45,816 bases of DNA from Flavobacteriales bacterium (GTDB taxonomy: Bacteria; Bacteroidota; Bacteroidia; Flavobacteriales_G; JALEGO01): NCBI GenBank assembly GCA_020631045.1, contig JAHDHZ010000003.1:19793-65608 (forward strand), read 5' to 3'. Of this stretch, positions 18,626-28,322 are shown in pieces (positions within the stretch are counted from its first letter, which is position 1; every line of letters starts with the position of its first letter). Under the pieces are notes generated by a model. That model saw only the letters and a program-made list of their open reading frames with translations. It did not search any database and had not been told where the DNA came from. The position numbers and the translations under genes were made by a program.

Positions 18626-20515
18626 TCATTCGTCGCTTTTTACAAATTCTTTAACAATTTGTTTTGTAGCTGAAAAAATAGCCCTTTCACTCATCTTGTT
18701 GAGATTAATAAAGGCTTTGCTGATTTGATCAGAAATCTCTTTAAAATCATGGTCTACTACATTTGAGATAAAAATGTCTGGATGAGCTGTTTTCTTCAGT
18801 TGCTCTTGGTCTAAAAACAGTTCTTCGTAGAGCTTTTCTCCTGGTCTTAGCCCTGTATATTTGATTTGAATGTCTTTGCCTTCTTCTAGGCCAGAGAGTT
18901 GAATCATTTTTTTGGCAAGATCAATAATCTTGACAGATTCCCCCATGTTAAAGACAAAGATTTCACCTCCTTTACCGATCAAAAAGGCTTGAAGCACTAG
19001 CTTGCAAGCTTCAGGAATGGTCATGAAATAACGTGTAATATCAGGGTGGGTAACTGTTAAAGGACCACCGTTTTCAATTTGTTTTCGAAATAAAGGAATC
19101 ACAGATCCGTTTGAACCCAGTACATTGCCAAATCTGGTGGTAATAAAGGCGGTTTTTGACTCTGCATTAAGGGCTTGTACATACATTTCAGCCATGCGTT
19201 TAGAAGCCCCCATCATACTGGTTGGATTTACGGCTTTGTCAGTTGAGACCATAATGAATTTATCAGCATTAAACTCGTTGGCTAAATTGGCTATATTTTG
19301 GGTTCCCAATACATTTACTTTGATGGCCTGAGTGCTGTTTTCTTGCATCAACGGAACATGTTTGTAAGCAGCTGCGTGAAAGACAACTTCTATGGCTTGT
19401 GTTTCAAAAATGGTTTTTAAATATGCCTTGTCTTTTATATCTGCAATAATGATTTGCCAGTTTTTATCAGCATATTGATTTTTAAGTTCGAGTTCTAGCT
19501 CGTAAAGCGCCGATTCAGCTTGATCAAGTAGAATCAATTTTTTAGGGTTAAATTGGAGTATTTGGCGGCAAATTTCACTACCGATTGATCCTGCTGCTCC
19601 GCTCAATAAAATAACTTTACCTTCAATGTCTTTTTTAATTTGATTGAATTCAATATCAATTTGATCTCTGCCCAGTAAGTCTTCAATTCTAACATGTTTA
19701 ATTTGGTTAAAGCTCAGTTTGCCATCAATCCATTTTTCTAAAGGGGGCACATCTCTAACCACAATTTTTTCTTCTAAACACAGATCAATCAAAGCTCTTT
19801 TTTGATTAATAGAAAGTCTTTGAGAAGCAATAATTAAATGAGAAACATGATTTTGGTCAATGAGTTTTTTGATGTTTTGGTGATCGTAAACCTTAATGCC
19901 TTCAATGACTTTACCTGCGCGTTTTTTATCTCTATCAACAAAGCCTATGATGTTGTATTTAGCGCCTCTGTCTCGATCTAAGGTACGTTTAGCAATCACC
20001 CCTAGTTCGCCTGCTCCGTAAATGATCACATCCCATTTGGGTTTGCCAGAAAAGCGCATTTCAAAATACAGGGTTTTGACCAATAGTCTAGAAAAGACTA
20101 GAATAAAACAACTCAATAAAAATTCAATGATGATGATTGAGTGTGGGATAGCATATTTTTTTTGTGCATAAAAAAACAAACTATTGATCAGAAAAAGAAT
20201 CACAGATCCTATTAAAAGTGTTTTTAAAATACGCATTATATCGGCACTTGATGTAAAGCGCACAACACCTTTAAAGATTTTACTTCTCAAGAAACTCAAA
20301 GCCCTTACACTTAATACCACCACTAGAGCTAATGGAATCAAAGGGTATTCTTTTTGAGGAATCAAAAAATTAAAGCGTAGCAAATACGATCCACCCAAAC
20401 TGATGAGCACAAAAAGCAGATCAATACAAAAAATTAACCAACGCGGTACTTTTGCATAAAGTGTTTGTATAAGCTCTCTAAATTGCAAAGCAAAACAAAG
20501 GTAATCGCAAAACAA
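18626..20515 (-). CDS. Membrane-bound NDP-sugar epimerase/dehydratase (CapD/WbpM/FlaA1-like)
   Basis: N-terminal TM bundle, CoA-binding-like domain, then ILLSGAAGSIGSEICRQIL, AAAYKHVPLMQ, STDKAVNPTSMMGASKRMAEMY, TRFGNVLGSNGSVIPLF. Exact N-terminus uncertain. Confidence 0.93.
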   Translation of the reverse strand: MFCDYLCFALQFRELIQTLYAKVPRWLIFCIDLLFVLISLGGSYLLRFNFLIPQKEYPLIPLALVVVLSVRALSFLRSKIFKGVVRFTSSADIMRILKTLLIGSVILFLINSLFFYAQKKYAIPHSIIIIEFLLSCFILVFSRLLVKTLYFEMRFSGKPKWDVIIYGAGELGVIAKRTLDRDRGAKYNIIGFVDRDKKRAGKVIEGIKVYDHQNIKKLIDQNHVSHLIIASQRLSINQKRALIDLCLEEKIVVRDVPPLEKWIDGKLSFNQIKHVRIEDLLGRDQIDIEFNQIKKDIEGKVILLSGAAGSIGSEICRQILQFNPKKLILLDQAESALYELELELKNQYADKNWQIIIADIKDKAYLKTIFETQAIEVVFHAAAYKHVPLMQENSTQAIKVNVLGTQNIANLANEFNADKFIMVSTDKAVNPTSMMGASKRMAEMYVQALNAESKTAFITTRFGNVLGSNGSVIPLFRKQIENGGPLTVTHPDITRYFMTIPEACKLVLQAFLIGKGGEIFVFNMGESVKIIDLAKKMIQLSGLEEGKDIQIKYTGLRPGEKLYEELFLDQEQLKKTAHPDIFISNVVDHDFKEISDQISKAFINLNKMSERAIFSATKQIVKEFVKSDE

Positions 20516-20534
20516 AGGGCAGTCAAGTGCCCAG

Positions 20535-21173
20535 TTAGATTCTAAAGATCTTTACATCTTTATTAGAGTCAAAAATGTGTGGGTAATGTTCTTTTAAATT
20601 GGCTTTCATGAATTCTAAGGGCACATCATCAAAATGGCCATAATCTTGAGTGTACTCCATAAAAAGGGCTCCCTCATTGTTGTATTGTTGAAGGTAGGAA
20701 TCGTTTTTGCCATCAAATTCAAGTACAGCCACCTTATATTTTTCACACAAAGAAGCATTAAAGGCGGGTGAGAGTTTTAACCATTTGTCATTTAAATAAA
20801 CATTGACCATGCCGTGGGGAGTAAGTTCATTAGTGTTGAACTTTTCAATCAAACGCTCAGCTGCAATGTGATTTTTAACCTTGCCTAAGTGCAGGCGTGC
20901 TGGTATGTTCATAGCTCTAAGTCCTGCTATGAGTAAGATGGATTTCTCAACACAATTGCCCGATGGTTTTTGAGCAATAGTACTGGCTTTGTAATCGGTT
21001 TCTATAAAGCTGATGTTGTAAGGGTCATACCTTAGGGTATCGCGCACTTTTTGGTAAAGCCCAATCGATTTTTCTTGATCAGTTAAAGCCTGGTTTTGAA
21101 ATGCAGCTATAAAGTCTTGAACAGCTTTATGCTCAAAGTCAAAATAAAAGGTTTTGTTTAAATACTGTTTCAC
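20535..21173 (-). CDS. Transglutaminase-like domain protein
   Basis: KPSGNCVEKSILLIAGLRAMNIPARLHLGKVKNH...HGMVNVYLNDKWLKLSPAF (Cys/His transglutaminase core). ORF extends to 21329 but GTG at 21173 avoids overlap with gcvT. Confidence 0.8.
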   Translation of the reverse strand: MKQYLNKTFYFDFEHKAVQDFIAAFQNQALTDQEKSIGLYQKVRDTLRYDPYNISFIETDYKASTIAQKPSGNCVEKSILLIAGLRAMNIPARLHLGKVKNHIAAERLIEKFNTNELTPHGMVNVYLNDKWLKLSPAFNASLCEKYKVAVLEFDGKNDSYLQQYNNEGALFMEYTQDYGHFDDVPLEFMKANLKEHYPHIFDSNKDVKIFRI

Positions 21174-21257
21174 TTGTGCGAAGATGCATAAAATTTTATC
21201 AAAAAAATAGCCATGAATTGACAAAGGCTTTTGCGATATTTGTGCTTTAATTGTGAA

Positions 21258-22343
21258 ATGAAACAAACAGCACTTTACAACAAACACCTTGAGTTGAATG
21301 CCAAAATGGTTGACTTTGCGGGCTATCAAATGCCTTTGCAGTATAGTGGGCTAACACCAGAACATCACAATGTACGTAAGGCTCTTGGCTTATTTGATGT
21401 TTCGCACATGGGCGAGTTTATCTTAGAAGGTGAACATGCGTTGGCCTTGATTCAAAAACTTACTTCAAATGATGCTTCAAAACTCTTTGATGGTAAAGTA
21501 CAGTATTCTACGCTAACCAATACAAAAGGGGGCATTATTGATGATTTATTGGTCTATCGCTTCAATGCAACAAAATACATGTTGGTGGTCAATGCCTCTA
21601 ACATTGAAAAAGATTTGAGTTGGATTACTGCTCAAAATGATTTAGGCGTAACAATTAAAGATGTTTCTAATCAAACATCTTTGCTTGCTTTGCAAGGTCC
21701 TAAGGCTGTTGAGTTGATGAGTAGTATAGCAGGGTTTAATACGGCTGAAATGCCTTATTACACTTTTAAAGAAATTGAGCTTCAAGGGCATTCAATAATC
21801 TTATCTGTAACAGGGTATACCGGAGCGGGTGGATTTGAAATTTACTGTGCAAATGATGCAGCTCCAGTACTTTGGGAGTTGCTTTTAAGCAAAGGGGAGC
21901 GTTTTAATATTTTGCCCTGTGGCTTGGCAGCCAGAGATACCCTTCGTTTAGAAATGGGCTTTTGCTTATATGGCAACGATATTGATGATACAACCTCGCC
22001 CATTGAGGCAGGGCTTGGTTGGATTACCAAATTCACCAAAGACTTTACAGCAAGAACGATTATTGAGCAGCACAAAACTGATGGAGTGTCAAAAAAACTG
22101 ATTGGCTTTGAGTTAGAAGATAGGGGTATTCCTAGAAAAGGCTACGATTTGGTTGATGCTGATGGATCAGTGATCGGAAGGGTCACTTCTGGGACCATGT
22201 CACCTTCTTTAAGTAAAGCCATAGGCATGGGCTATGTAGATACGCAGGTATTGAAAGAAAAACAAGATTTTTATGTGCAGATTAGAAATAAGCGCATTAA
22301 GTGCAAGGGCGTAAAATTTCCTTTTTATAAAGCAGATGTTTAA
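21258..22343 (+). CDS. gcvT: Glycine cleavage system aminomethyltransferase (T-protein)
   Basis: TALYNKHLELNAKMVDFAGYQMPLQYSG, LFDVSHMGEF, GLAARDTLRLEMGFCLYGNDID. ORF opens at 21231; ATG 21258 fits the family start better. Confidence 0.96.
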   Translation: MKQTALYNKHLELNAKMVDFAGYQMPLQYSGLTPEHHNVRKALGLFDVSHMGEFILEGEHALALIQKLTSNDASKLFDGKVQYSTLTNTKGGIIDDLLVYRFNATKYMLVVNASNIEKDLSWITAQNDLGVTIKDVSNQTSLLALQGPKAVELMSSIAGFNTAEMPYYTFKEIELQGHSIILSVTGYTGAGGFEIYCANDAAPVLWELLLSKGERFNILPCGLAARDTLRLEMGFCLYGNDIDDTTSPIEAGLGWITKFTKDFTARTIIEQHKTDGVSKKLIGFELEDRGIPRKGYDLVDADGSVIGRVTSGTMSPSLSKAIGMGYVDTQVLKEKQDFYVQIRNKRIKCKGVKFPFYKADV

Positions 22344-23325
22344 GAGAGTTACTATAATTGTTTTAATAGGTTTGATCACTTATATATGTTTGATGCCAAA
22401 GGTAGAGGCCTGGGGCTTTTTTGCCCACAAGCACATCAATAAAATGGCGGTGTATACTTTGCCTAGCCCCTTGATGGGATTTTATAAAAAACACATTGAG
22501 TTTGTTTCTCAACACGCAGTTGACCCTGATAAAAGAAGGTATGCTGTTCAAGGAGAAGCGCCAAGGCATTATATTGATTTAGACCATTATTATGGAGAAG
22601 GTGAAACGATGCGTGATGTGCCTTTTTATTGGGATAGCGCGGTGGCAAAATATACCGAAGACACCTTGAATGCTTATGGTATTTTGCCATGGTCTTTTCT
22701 AGGGTGTTATTATTCATTGGTCAAGGCTTTTGAAACCAAGAACTTTGATCTGATTTTAAAGTACTCGGCAGATATTGGACATTACATAGGCGATGCCACA
22801 GTGCCCTTGCACACTACAGAGAATTATAATGGGCAGTTTACTGGCCAAAAGGGCATACATGCGTTTTGGGAATCGCGTATTCCTGAGTTGTTTCATGAAG
22901 ATTATGATTATTTTACCGGAAGAGCCAAACAAGTAGATAAGCCCTTGAAATTTATTTGGGAACTGGTCTACTCTTCACATGTATTGGTTGATAGTGTTTT
23001 GTTGATTGAAAAACGATTATCAAATACATATCCTAAAGATCAGCAATACACTGTTTATCAGAGAGGAAGAAACAACTTAAAGACCTATTCAGAAGGGTAT
23101 TCTAAAACCTATTCTGATGCGATGGATGGTATGGTTGAAGAACGCATGCGCACGGCCATCATTTCTGTGGGCAGCATTTGGTATTCAGCTTGGGCAAAGG
23201 CGGGTAGCCCAGATTTGAAAGATTTATATGATCAGCAAGTTTCAGAAGATTTTCAAGACCAGCTCTATGCCATTGAAGAGCTTTTAAAGACTAAAAAGAT
23301 CAAAACAAGGGCGCATGAGCATTAA
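22336..23325 (+). CDS. Zinc-dependent phospholipase C family protein (S1/P1-nuclease-like fold), secreted
   Basis: Signal peptide then EAWGFFAHKHINKMAVY, DIGHYIGDATVPLHTTENYNGQFTGQKGIHAFWESRIPE. Confidence 0.85.
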   Translation: MFKRVTIIVLIGLITYICLMPKVEAWGFFAHKHINKMAVYTLPSPLMGFYKKHIEFVSQHAVDPDKRRYAVQGEAPRHYIDLDHYYGEGETMRDVPFYWDSAVAKYTEDTLNAYGILPWSFLGCYYSLVKAFETKNFDLILKYSADIGHYIGDATVPLHTTENYNGQFTGQKGIHAFWESRIPELFHEDYDYFTGRAKQVDKPLKFIWELVYSSHVLVDSVLLIEKRLSNTYPKDQQYTVYQRGRNNLKTYSEGYSKTYSDAMDGMVEERMRTAIISVGSIWYSAWAKAGSPDLKDLYDQQVSEDFQDQLYAIEELLKTKKIKTRAHEH

Positions 23326-24541
23326 GCATGTGGTTGTTCTACTCGTTGTTTTTGCTCAGTTTGCTTGCACTTCTCAAGATGAGGCTTACATCAATACAAT
23401 TACAAAGCTTAGGGTAGAGAAATACCAAGATTTTTTAAAACCTGATATTTCTCCTTTAACAGCGTTAGATCGCACTGATTTTTCAGGGTTAAATTACTTT
23501 GGGGTTGATCCTGCTTTTAAGTTTGCAGCGCAATTTGAAGAAAACTCCTTTAAAACCAAAGCATCCATTCAAAGTTCTAAAAATAAAGGGCGCAACTATC
23601 TCTACGCTGGAGATCTTGTTTTTAAACGCGGCAATAAAGCTTATAGGCTCAAATCTTACCTGCAAACCGACACCTCCAAAACACTCTTCATCCCCTTCAC
23701 AGATTCGACCACCTCTCACCAAACCTACTACTCAGGCAGATTTCTAGACATCCACTTAGATTCACTGCCCTTAGAAATAGACTTCAATAAAGCCTACAAT
23801 CCTTATTGCGCCTACAACAAAGCTTATGATTGTCCCATCCCCCCAAGAGAAAATCATTTAGATTTTGCAGTATTGGCAGGCGAGCAAATTTTCAAAGCCC
23901 ATACGGCTAAAGGCGCATACAGCCCCATTCACACAATAGAAAAAGCGTGTGATTCAATTGGTCTTGTAGAAGTTATCACACTTGATTCAAGCATTCAAAT
24001 TGATTTGCGCTACAACGGCACCAACAACTTTTTAAACACCGACCTTTACCAGGGGTTTTCAAAAGCCTATCTGCACCCTAAAACCGCGCAAAAACTCATC
24101 AAAGCTCAAAAAACCTTAAAAGCAAAACACCCCAATTATAGCCTTATCATTTTCGATGCTGTACGGCCCTTAGCCACCCAACAAAAAATGTGGGATAGCC
24201 TAGACATGCCGATTGCAGAGCGCAGAAAATACGTCTCTGACCCTAAAAAAACTTCTTTACACAATTATGGAGCAGCAGTTGATTTAAGCATCATAGATAT
24301 GCAATCTGGCGAGCTTTTAGATATGGGTACTGCCTATGATTTTTTTGGTAAAAAAGCCTATCCGATTTATGAAGATGCGCTTTTACAAAAAGGAGTGTTA
24401 ACCAAGGGGCAAGTTCAAAATAGAAGATTGTTGCGTGATGTAATGCAAGGGTCTGGTTTTACCTCTATTAAAACCGAGTGGTGGCATTTTAATACCTTTT
24501 CAAAAAAGTATGCTAGGGAGCATTTAAGAGTGTTGCCTTAA
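23315..24541 (+). CDS. Lipoprotein with fused DUF1684 and VanX-type D-Ala-D-Ala dipeptidase (peptidase M15D) domains
   Basis: Lipobox FAQFACTS. DUF1684 half: YSGRFLDIHLDSLPLEIDFNKAYNPYCAYNKAYDCPIPPRENHL. VanX half: IFDAVRPLATQ, SLHNYGAAVDLS, TEWWHF. Confidence 0.88.
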   Translation: MSIKHVVVLLVVFAQFACTSQDEAYINTITKLRVEKYQDFLKPDISPLTALDRTDFSGLNYFGVDPAFKFAAQFEENSFKTKASIQSSKNKGRNYLYAGDLVFKRGNKAYRLKSYLQTDTSKTLFIPFTDSTTSHQTYYSGRFLDIHLDSLPLEIDFNKAYNPYCAYNKAYDCPIPPRENHLDFAVLAGEQIFKAHTAKGAYSPIHTIEKACDSIGLVEVITLDSSIQIDLRYNGTNNFLNTDLYQGFSKAYLHPKTAQKLIKAQKTLKAKHPNYSLIIFDAVRPLATQQKMWDSLDMPIAERRKYVSDPKKTSLHNYGAAVDLSIIDMQSGELLDMGTAYDFFGKKAYPIYEDALLQKGVLTKGQVQNRRLLRDVMQGSGFTSIKTEWWHFNTFSKKYAREHLRVLP

Positions 24542-24768
24542 AAAATACTCACTCCTTTTATGCCTAAATATGTTGCAATACAGCCAAACATTATGGGCAT
24601 TATTATGTAAAACAATGAATGGATAATATTACCTGCGGCAGTACCAAAAAGACCTTTCATTGCTTCTAACTTTTTTAATTTCCGTGCTTGATTTTTTATT
24701 CTCAATAAGAATACCCAACTCCCACATGTAAAAGCAAATAGTCCACAGAGTATAGAAATGTAATTCAT
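24538..24768 (-). CDS. Small two-TM membrane protein, hypothetical
   Basis: 76 aa ORF with two hydrophobic segments. Confidence 0.55.
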   Translation of the reverse strand: MNYISILCGLFAFTCGSWVFLLRIKNQARKLKKLEAMKGLFGTAAGNIIHSLFYIIMPIMFGCIATYLGIKGVSIF

Positions 24769-24800
24769 AGTTGCAAAGTTAAGTAAAAAGAAATTTTAGT

Positions 24801-25688
24801 TTATGACTGATTTCTAGGATGAAAATTCAAAATCTCTTCACGTAAAAATTGATCAGATACATGCGTGTAAATTTCAGTGGTGACAATAGAGCTGTGCCCT
24901 AAGAGCTCTTGTACAACCCTTAAATCTGCTCCTCCTTCAATTAAATGGGTCGCAAAAGCATGTCTGAAACTGTGCGGACTTACCTTTTGCTCGATTTCAG
25001 CTATTTTAGCTTGTTGTTTTACGATGGTAAAAATCATTTCTCGGGTCAAATTTTCGCCTCTTCTGTTTAAAAAAATAAAGTCTTTAAAAGCGGATTTAAT
25101 TGCTTGATGAATGCGCACCTCACTTAGATAAATATTGAGCTGTTTTAAAGCATGAGATCCGATGGGAATGATGCGTTGTTTGTTGCCTTTTCCGATGATG
25201 CGCAATAATTGTTCTTCAAATAAGATGTGCTCAAATTTTAGATTCACAAGCTCTGAGACGCGCAGTCCGCAACCGTATAAGACTTCTATTATGGTCTTGT
25301 TGCGCTGCCCTTGTGGTGCTGAGAGATCAATTGAATCAATGATTTGCTCTATTTGTTCAATTGAGAGTACCTCAGGTAAGGTTCTAGGGAGTTTAGGGCT
25401 TTCGATGAGTTCTGCTGGGTTGATTCTGCACAACTCTTCTTCAATTAAATACAGATAAAAGCTTTTAATACTTGAGATCATTCGGGCTCTTGATGATGGG
25501 CGGTATCCTACATCAAATAAGTCATGTAAAAATGCTTCAAGATCTTTTTTTGAGAGCCCAGAAAGTTCTTTTTGATGATAGAATTGCTGAAGTTTTTCAA
25601 TGTCTGAACAGTAAGCTTGAACAGAGAGGGGGGCGAGAGATTTCTCAAGCTTTAAATATTGGTTAAATCCTGAAATAAAGTGATTCAA
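24801..25688 (-). CDS. xerD: Site-specific tyrosine recombinase XerD
   Basis: Catalytic motifs YGCGLRVSELVNL, KGNKQR, PHSFRHAFATHLIEGGADLRVVQELLGHSSIVTTEIYTHVS. Confidence 0.92.
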   Translation of the reverse strand: MNHFISGFNQYLKLEKSLAPLSVQAYCSDIEKLQQFYHQKELSGLSKKDLEAFLHDLFDVGYRPSSRARMISSIKSFYLYLIEEELCRINPAELIESPKLPRTLPEVLSIEQIEQIIDSIDLSAPQGQRNKTIIEVLYGCGLRVSELVNLKFEHILFEEQLLRIIGKGNKQRIIPIGSHALKQLNIYLSEVRIHQAIKSAFKDFIFLNRRGENLTREMIFTIVKQQAKIAEIEQKVSPHSFRHAFATHLIEGGADLRVVQELLGHSSIVTTEIYTHVSDQFLREEILNFHPRNQS

Positions 25689-25700
25689 GGTAGGTTTAGC

Positions 25701-26123
25701 TTAATCGTCAAACACTTCGATAGAGACCTCTTTTTTAACTAGTTCTGAGAAGGTGCCTTTGTAGCGAGTTGCTTTTACTAGATGGTTGTCGATCCAATGG
25801 TAGTTGCCGCCGCGGGGTTTGTTGTACAGAACACCGTGGTATTTGAACCCATGTTGATCGAGCCAATTTTCTGTGACTTGTTTGTGAGCATCTGTGCGTG
25901 AGGTAAAAAAAGTAATGATGTGGCCTTTCTCATACCAATTGTTTATGGTTTTAAGGGCATCTTCAAAGGGCTTGCATGTAGCCATGCGCTGTGGCTCTTC
26001 ATTCGGAACATCTTCTGTGATGGTTCCGTCGATGTCAATCAGGTAGTTTTTAATTTCTTTTGCAAGTACTGGCGAGGCGTTTAGTCCTTCAGCATCTTTT
26101 ATTTTTTTTAACTCTTGGCCCAT
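25701..26123 (-). CDS. HAD-like phosphatase (often annotated phosphoheptose isomerase in Flavobacteriia)
   Basis: YLIDIDGTITEDVPNEEPQRM (DxDGT motif) and FFTSRTDAHKQVTENWLDQHGFKYH. Confidence 0.8.
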   Translation of the reverse strand: MGQELKKIKDAEGLNASPVLAKEIKNYLIDIDGTITEDVPNEEPQRMATCKPFEDALKTINNWYEKGHIITFFTSRTDAHKQVTENWLDQHGFKYHGVLYNKPRGGNYHWIDNHLVKATRYKGTFSELVKKEVSIEVFDD

Positions 26124-26164
26124 GTAGAAAAGATAAAATATTTATCTTGAAACAAAGCGTGAGT

Positions 26165-26503
26165 ATGGGCAGAAAAAACAAAAATAATTCAGGATATGTG
26201 TATTCTACCAATCCTAATTTTTCTTTTGATGATGAGCAAGAGCAAGAATTTGTTGAGCCTTCAGATCAGCTTTTAGAGCTCAAATTTGAAAAAAAAGGTA
26301 GGGGCGGAAAAGTAGCCATTGTGATAGATGGATTTCAAGGATCTGATGAAGATTTAAAAGACTTATCAAAGTTTTTGAAAAATAAATTAGGTGTGGGTGG
26401 AAGCGCCAAAAATGGGCAAATTATTATTCAAGGTAATGTTCGAGACAAGATCAAGGAGTTGTTAGAGCAAAAAGGGTATAAAACCAAGAGAGTAGGGGGG
26501 TAA
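26165..26503 (+). CDS. SUI1/eIF1-family translation initiation factor
   Basis: KGRGGKVAIVIDGFQGSDEDLKDLSKFLKNKLGVGGSAKNGQIIIQGNVRDKI. Confidence 0.92.
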   Translation: MGRKNKNNSGYVYSTNPNFSFDDEQEQEFVEPSDQLLELKFEKKGRGGKVAIVIDGFQGSDEDLKDLSKFLKNKLGVGGSAKNGQIIIQGNVRDKIKELLEQKGYKTKRVGG

Positions 26504-28024
26504 TTAATTTTCTATTAAAAGCCTTTCAATATAATTATTACCTTGTGAAGTGATTTCAATAAAGTAAATGCCACTTGGATGATCAATAAGATCTATATCA
26601 ATAGTGTTTGATGAAAAGAATTGCTTGTGTATACTTTTTCCCAGAGGATTTATAATATTAATTAGACCTGAAGCATCTTGTTGATCAAATTTTAGTTGAA
26701 ATATTCCTTTATTAGGATTGGGAAACACTTTGATGTTTTTATTCAAATAATTAGAATTACTAGAGTTAGAAAGAGCTTCTCCAAATATTTTTACATGCCC
26801 GGCAAAACTTCCATTATTATTTGAACTATTTCTAGAGCCAACAGCAAAAATTGAAGCATCAGAACTCATTGAAACAGACCAGCCGAATTGGTCTAAGTTA
26901 TTTTCACCATTCACTTCTGTTTTTTGTGTCCAACTTCCTAAAGAAAATTCATACAACCTGGCCTGACCTCCTTGATAATCTGGAGCATCTTCAATATCAC
27001 CGACTAATAAAAAATTACCGTCACTGCTTATGCTAATTGAATTAATTACAGAATTATAATTACCATTTAAATCAGCTGGTGTGTGTATGTCAGTACCTTT
27101 TTGACTCCATAGATTATTCTGAAATTCAAATACTCTGGCTACAATTGGTCCTGAAAGTGGATCAAGTGTTACTGAAGTTGCGAGAGACTGGCCATTAGAA
27201 GCTATTTTAAGGCAATTACCCATCCAAATTTCTTGGTTAATTCCTGAGAGTGATTGACCTTTCTGGACCCAATTCGAACCTACTAATTCATAAACTTCAA
27301 TAATTCCTTCATCTAAATTATCATCGTTTTGATCATAATATCTAGATGAAATTGCTACCGTGTTACCATCACTACTTATGCTTACTTCTCGACCAAGTTG
27401 TTGATCAGCGAGATCACCAAAAAGATCTTGGCCAATTTGGATCCAGTTATTAGATATGTTTTCATATACTCTTGCGATGCCACATGAATTTACACTATTT
27501 TTATTTGCACCTGGAGAACCCACGATCATCTTGCTACCATCAAAATTCAGTTCAACGGAACTTAAAAGTGCATTTTCTTCATCTCCATTAATGGTTGATC
27601 CAATTTGTTGCCACCCACCAGATAAATATTTAAAGACTTTAACTTGACCAGAAAACTCTTCTGATCCACTTAGCCATGAACCTACCGCAAGAGTCGTACC
27701 ATCTCCACTTATACTGATATCATGTCCAAAATGGTCTTCTATATTCACACCACCAATATCTTGACCAAGCTGAATCCATTCTCCTGAAATTTCTTCAAAC
27801 ACTCTTACATAACCAAAATCATCTTGGCCATCATTTTGAACAGAAACATCTTGTTGAGGTGCACCAATAGCTATTATTTTTCCATTGCTGCTTAGGCTAA
27901 CTGACATTCCGAACCTGTCACCATTAGAGGTTCCGTTGATTACATTTCCTAGTTGGGTCCATTGGCAGTTTGACACAATGCTGATAAACACACAAATAAT
28001 AGTTGTAAAAAATCTGACGTTCAT
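26504..28024 (-). CDS. Secreted seven-repeat beta-propeller-like protein with T9SS C-terminal sorting domain
   Basis: Signal peptide; seven [VI]S[IL]S.DG..[IL]A[VI]GS-type repeats; C-terminal KVFPNPNKGIFQLKF...GIYFIEITSQGNNYIERLLIEN. Confidence 0.88.
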   Translation of the reverse strand: MNVRFFTTIICVFISIVSNCQWTQLGNVINGTSNGDRFGMSVSLSSNGKIIAIGAPQQDVSVQNDGQDDFGYVRVFEEISGEWIQLGQDIGGVNIEDHFGHDISISGDGTTLAVGSWLSGSEEFSGQVKVFKYLSGGWQQIGSTINGDEENALLSSVELNFDGSKMIVGSPGANKNSVNSCGIARVYENISNNWIQIGQDLFGDLADQQLGREVSISSDGNTVAISSRYYDQNDDNLDEGIIEVYELVGSNWVQKGQSLSGINQEIWMGNCLKIASNGQSLATSVTLDPLSGPIVARVFEFQNNLWSQKGTDIHTPADLNGNYNSVINSISISSDGNFLLVGDIEDAPDYQGGQARLYEFSLGSWTQKTEVNGENNLDQFGWSVSMSSDASIFAVGSRNSSNNNGSFAGHVKIFGEALSNSSNSNYLNKNIKVFPNPNKGIFQLKFDQQDASGLINIINPLGKSIHKQFFSSNTIDIDLIDHPSGIYFIEITSQGNNYIERLLIEN

Positions 28025-28093
28025 AAATTTTAAAATTTAATATTTCTCAATATATATATATTCTGAATTAGAAGTAGCTCAAGGTAATTTATT

Positions 28094-28290
28094 TTATAGA
28101 CCTGAAGGCGCACAAGTATACCCTTCGTCTTCTAAGTCATTTAACTCTTCTCCAGTAGCGGTACAGACATCTTCAATGATGGTGTCAGGTAGGTTGTTGT
28201 AATAACGAACGATTTCACATTCATAACATCTTGAACAAGCACTTAGTGCAACAATTATAAAGAGAATAGAAAATAGAAATGGAGCTTTCA
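28094..28290 (-). CDS. Small Cys-containing lipoprotein, hypothetical
   Basis: MKAPFLFSILFIIVALSACSRCYECEIVRYY...CTATGEELNDLEDEGYTCAPSGL; lipobox LSAC. The longer ORF to 28399 overlaps bshA. Confidence 0.6.
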
Positions 28291-28322
28291 TAGTTTTGTT
28301 TTTTTTATCTATTAAACAAGAT

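Noticed and set aside
20535-21329. Full 264-aa form of the transglutaminase-like ORF
   Set aside because: The 5' part overlaps the gcvT start by ~70 nt and lacks family-like sequence; GTG at 21173 is a more plausible start.
24801-25688. Tyrosine recombinase as a sign of a mobile element or integron
   Set aside because: Sequence looks like housekeeping XerD with core genes around it; no att-like repeats or cargo seen.
28051-28062. (AT)6 microsatellite upstream of the propeller protein as a phase-variable promoter
   Set aside because: Short and common in AT-rich intergenic DNA; no well-placed -33/-7 pair around it.
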